A DNA stretch of 64,000 nucleotides from Streptococcus ovuberis (GTDB lineage Bacteria; Bacillota; Bacilli; Lactobacillales; Streptococcaceae). Position 1 is the stretch's first letter. Every line of letters starts with the position of its first letter. Position numbers and translations under genes: made by a program. The notes under the pieces are model-generated. The model ran no database searches and was not told the DNA's origin. It saw only the letters and a program-made list of their open reading frames with translations. Location of the stretch: contig NZ_JAAXPR010000003.1 of the NCBI RefSeq assembly GCF_012396585.1, forward strand, positions 1 through 64,000, in the 5' to 3' direction. Below, one piece after another: positions 62,339 to 64,000 of this stretch.

Positions 62339-62413
62339 ATGAAAAAAATTAATGAACGTGTTTTAACTGCCCAAGAAAAATCAGATACTACTTCTAAATC
62401 TGGTAGCTGCTAA
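62339..62413 (+). CDS. 24-aa precursor peptide 2 (GSC-terminated)
   Basis: 24 aa with AAAGGAA eight bases upstream of ATG: MKKINERVLTAQEKSDT and end KSGSC. It pairs with peptide 1: identical length, conserved ER(I/V)LTAQEK(A/S)D block, variable middle, GSC end. The ThiF-like frame starts directly after its stop. Tandem paralogy argues for selection on the peptide. Confidence 0.65.
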   Translation: MKKINERVLTAQEKSDTTSKSGSC

Positions 62414-62416
62414 TAA

Positions 62417-62950
62417 CTTGCTTATATTTTTAAAAAGGGTGACAAGGTTAAGATTTTGCCAGATAATTTAAAAACATTAGAGAGTGCAGTTATTTCAGCG
62501 GATATTGTAATAAATTGTACGGATTATCCTGATATAAATACTACTTCTACATGGATTTCAAATTTATGTATGAAATTAAATAAACCTCATATAATTGGTG
62601 GTGGATATTCTGGTCATACTGGAATTATTGGACCAACAATTATTCCTAATCAAACCGTTTGCTGGGAGTGTATAAATAGTTCACATAAAGAATTTTTGTC
62701 TAAATCAAGTCAAAATGTAATTATTAACATGCGTAAATCAGCAGGAGCAAACGTAATTTTAAGTAGCTTTGTGGCAAATATACAAGCATGGGAGTGTATA
62801 AAAGTCCTAACTAATATTTCTAGCCCAACAGTAATAAATAGAAGAGGATTTTTAGATGTGAATACATTGTCAATTGAGTGGGTAACCAGTAAGGCCAGAG
62901 CAAATTGTGATTATTGTAAACATCTTTTTCAAGTTTCAGAAAAGGATTAA
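62417..62950 (+). pseudogene. 5'-truncated ThiF/MccB-like E1 enzyme
   Basis: An open frame of 177 codons begins right after peptide 2's stop with AYIFKKGDKVKILPDNL, reads through ADIVINCTDYPDINTTSTW, PHIIGGGYSGHTGIIGPTI and a zinc site CWEC...CDYCK. This is the C-terminal half of a ThiF/MccB E1-like adenylyltransferase. The N-terminal GxGxxG nucleotide-binding half and a start codon with ribosome-binding site are missing. TTG at 62456 is possible but improbable. It overlaps nothing; the MFS gene starts six bases after its stop. Confidence 0.75.
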
Positions 62951-62956
62951 GGCAAA

Positions 62957-64000
62957 ATGAAAAATATACTCTTAAATAAAAATTATCGTATTAGTTTAAT
63001 TGCAGATTTATTGTCAAATTTTGGTGACGTTCTTTATAGTTTAGCATTATTTAATTATGTACTGATGTTACCAGATACTGAATTGGCCATTTCAATAGTA
63101 AGTTTCTCTGAGGTTATACCAACTGCAACATATTTATTTTCGGGATATTATTCTGATAGGACTAAAAATAAGGTGTATGCCATCCTTGGTTCGCAACTGT
63201 TACGAACACTGCTTTATATTCTACTAGGATTTATCATGAGCTTTAGCCCTCATCTTTGGGTTGTTATAATTGCTTCTATCATTAATGTCTTTTCAGATAT
63301 TGCTGGTCAATATGAATCAGGATTATTTATTCCTCTTTCTCTTAAAATGGTGAAAGAATCTGATAGACAGAGTGCAATTGCTGTCAGACAGGGATTATCA
63401 TTCAGTTTCTCTGCATTATATCAACCAATTGGTGCTATTCTGGTAGGTTTTTTTTCTTATAGTTCGTTAGCCTATTTGAATGCGGGGACATTTTTTCTCT
63501 CTTTTATACTTATGTTGACAATCATGCCATACTTAAAACAATTTACTTTTAGAACAACAGCTAAAAATTCTATGGAAGAGAATTTGGTTTTGAAAGAAAT
63601 TTATACTGGAGTGAGGGAATCTATTTCAGAAATTTATAAAATTTCTGAATTAAAATTGGCATTATTTATTGTTCCTATAATCAATGCTCTATTTTCTGTT
63701 GTATCCATTTTGGTAGTACTAATGATAGATAATGATCCTCATTTTATTATGAAGAGCGCTTCTTTTACTATTGCGACTGTTAATACTTCGTATATAATTG
63801 GTAATATTTTAGGTAGCTTTCTTGTGACGTCATTATTCAAAGATACATCTATGCCCCAGATTTTAAAGTTAGGTACAATAGTAATGAGTGGCTTATTTTT
63901 GGGTCTAATGTTACATAATTTTATCTTAGTTATCTGTGCAATGTTTTTAGGTGGTATATTGATAGGAGCAGGAAATCCCAAATATAATCTTTTGATTTAT
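62957..64000 (+). CDS. MFS transporter, partial at window end
   Basis: 348 codons to the end, no stop reached. It has about nine to ten membrane helices so far, including ISLIADLLSNFGDVLYSLAL and LWVVIIASIINVFSDIAG. The loop SDRTKNKVYA after helix 2 is the MFS motif A region. MccC-type exporters in microcin C clusters are MFS members. It likely exports the modified peptide or gives self-resistance. Six bases separate it from the ThiF-like frame, so one operon. Confidence 0.88.
   Translation, partial: MKNILLNKNYRISLIADLLSNFGDVLYSLALFNYVLMLPDTELAISIVSFSEVIPTATYLFSGYYSDRTKNKVYAILGSQLLRTLLYILLGFIMSFSPHLWVVIIASIINVFSDIAGQYESGLFIPLSLKMVKESDRQSAIAVRQGLSFSFSALYQPIGAILVGFFSYSSLAYLNAGTFFLSFILMLTIMPYLKQFTFRTTAKNSMEENLVLKEIYTGVRESISEIYKISELKLALFIVPIINALFSVVSILVVLMIDNDPHFIMKSASFTIATVNTSYIIGNILGSFLVTSLFKDTSMPQILKLGTIVMSGLFLGLMLHNFILVICAMFLGGILIGAGNPKYNLLIY

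Noticed and set aside
62456..62950. ThiF-like frame as a complete gene starting at TTG
   Set aside because: In-frame coding similarity extends upstream of the TTG to the stop of peptide 2, and the N-terminal nucleotide-binding half is missing; it is better read as a 5' truncation.

Overview
The window is a low-GC Firmicute chromosome segment that looks like Streptococcus, most likely Streptococcus suis. This rests on the close PurA, ValS, RecX and RlmD sequences, the streptococcal families DUF1912, DUF960, DUF438 and DUF1858, the LPxTG surface proteins with streptococcal-type signal peptides, and the promoter and terminator style. Species is an inference from recalled sequences; no search was run.

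Layout. 1-1.2 kb: frameshifted IS110-family transposase. 1.4-5.1 kb: core genes (membrane-anchored Thr/Pro/Val-rich protein, purA with two PurBox-like sites) and decayed genes (a 3'-truncated MmcQ/YjbR-like gene and a HIRAN gene split by a ~71-bp palindromic repeat). 5.2-9.3 kb: a three-gene minus-strand cassette with a C5 cytosine methyltransferase, a 701-aa protein carrying an N-terminal GHKL/MORC-like ATPase and a C-terminal histidine-kinase core, and a receiver-domain protein whose C-terminal half has a HEPN-like Rx4H motif. I read it as a candidate two-component-controlled defence system. 9.4-17.7 kb: valS sits at the end of a long minus-strand run of small accessory enzymes (PD-(D/E)XK-like, acetyltransferases, flavin reductases, DUF1349, VOC, P-loop kinase). 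The only T-box leader, with a valine (GTC) specifier, is about 5.4 kb upstream of valS. 17.8-19.4 kb: a possible small RNA and an ISLre2-type transposase with one in-frame stop.

19.4-53.8 kb: a conjugative element organised like the transfer region of Enterococcus pCF10. It holds ParA plus an RHH partner, a MOBP-type relaxase and accessory protein, a large DUF3991/TOPRIM/ArdC-like protein, a VirD4 coupling protein, PcfB-, PcfA-, PrgL-, PrgK-, PrgJ-, PrgI- and PrgH-like T4SS parts, four cell-wall-anchored proteins, an SSB and a RepA_N-type initiator with internal iterons. I see no integrase, so this looks like an integrated plasmid, or an element whose recombinase is absent or elsewhere.

53.8-61.4 kb: chromosomal genes again (acetyltransferase remnant, HhH protein, DUF1912, DUF438, DUF1858, DUF960, GNAT, DUF402, recX, phosphotransferase pseudogene, rlmD-type rRNA methyltransferase). 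61.4-64 kb: a very AT-rich locus with two tandem paralogous 24-residue peptides ending in GSC, a 5'-truncated ThiF/MccB-like E1 gene and an MFS transporter running off the window, i.e. a decayed or rearranged microcin-C-like peptide-modification locus. Nearly everything before 59.8 kb is on the minus strand.
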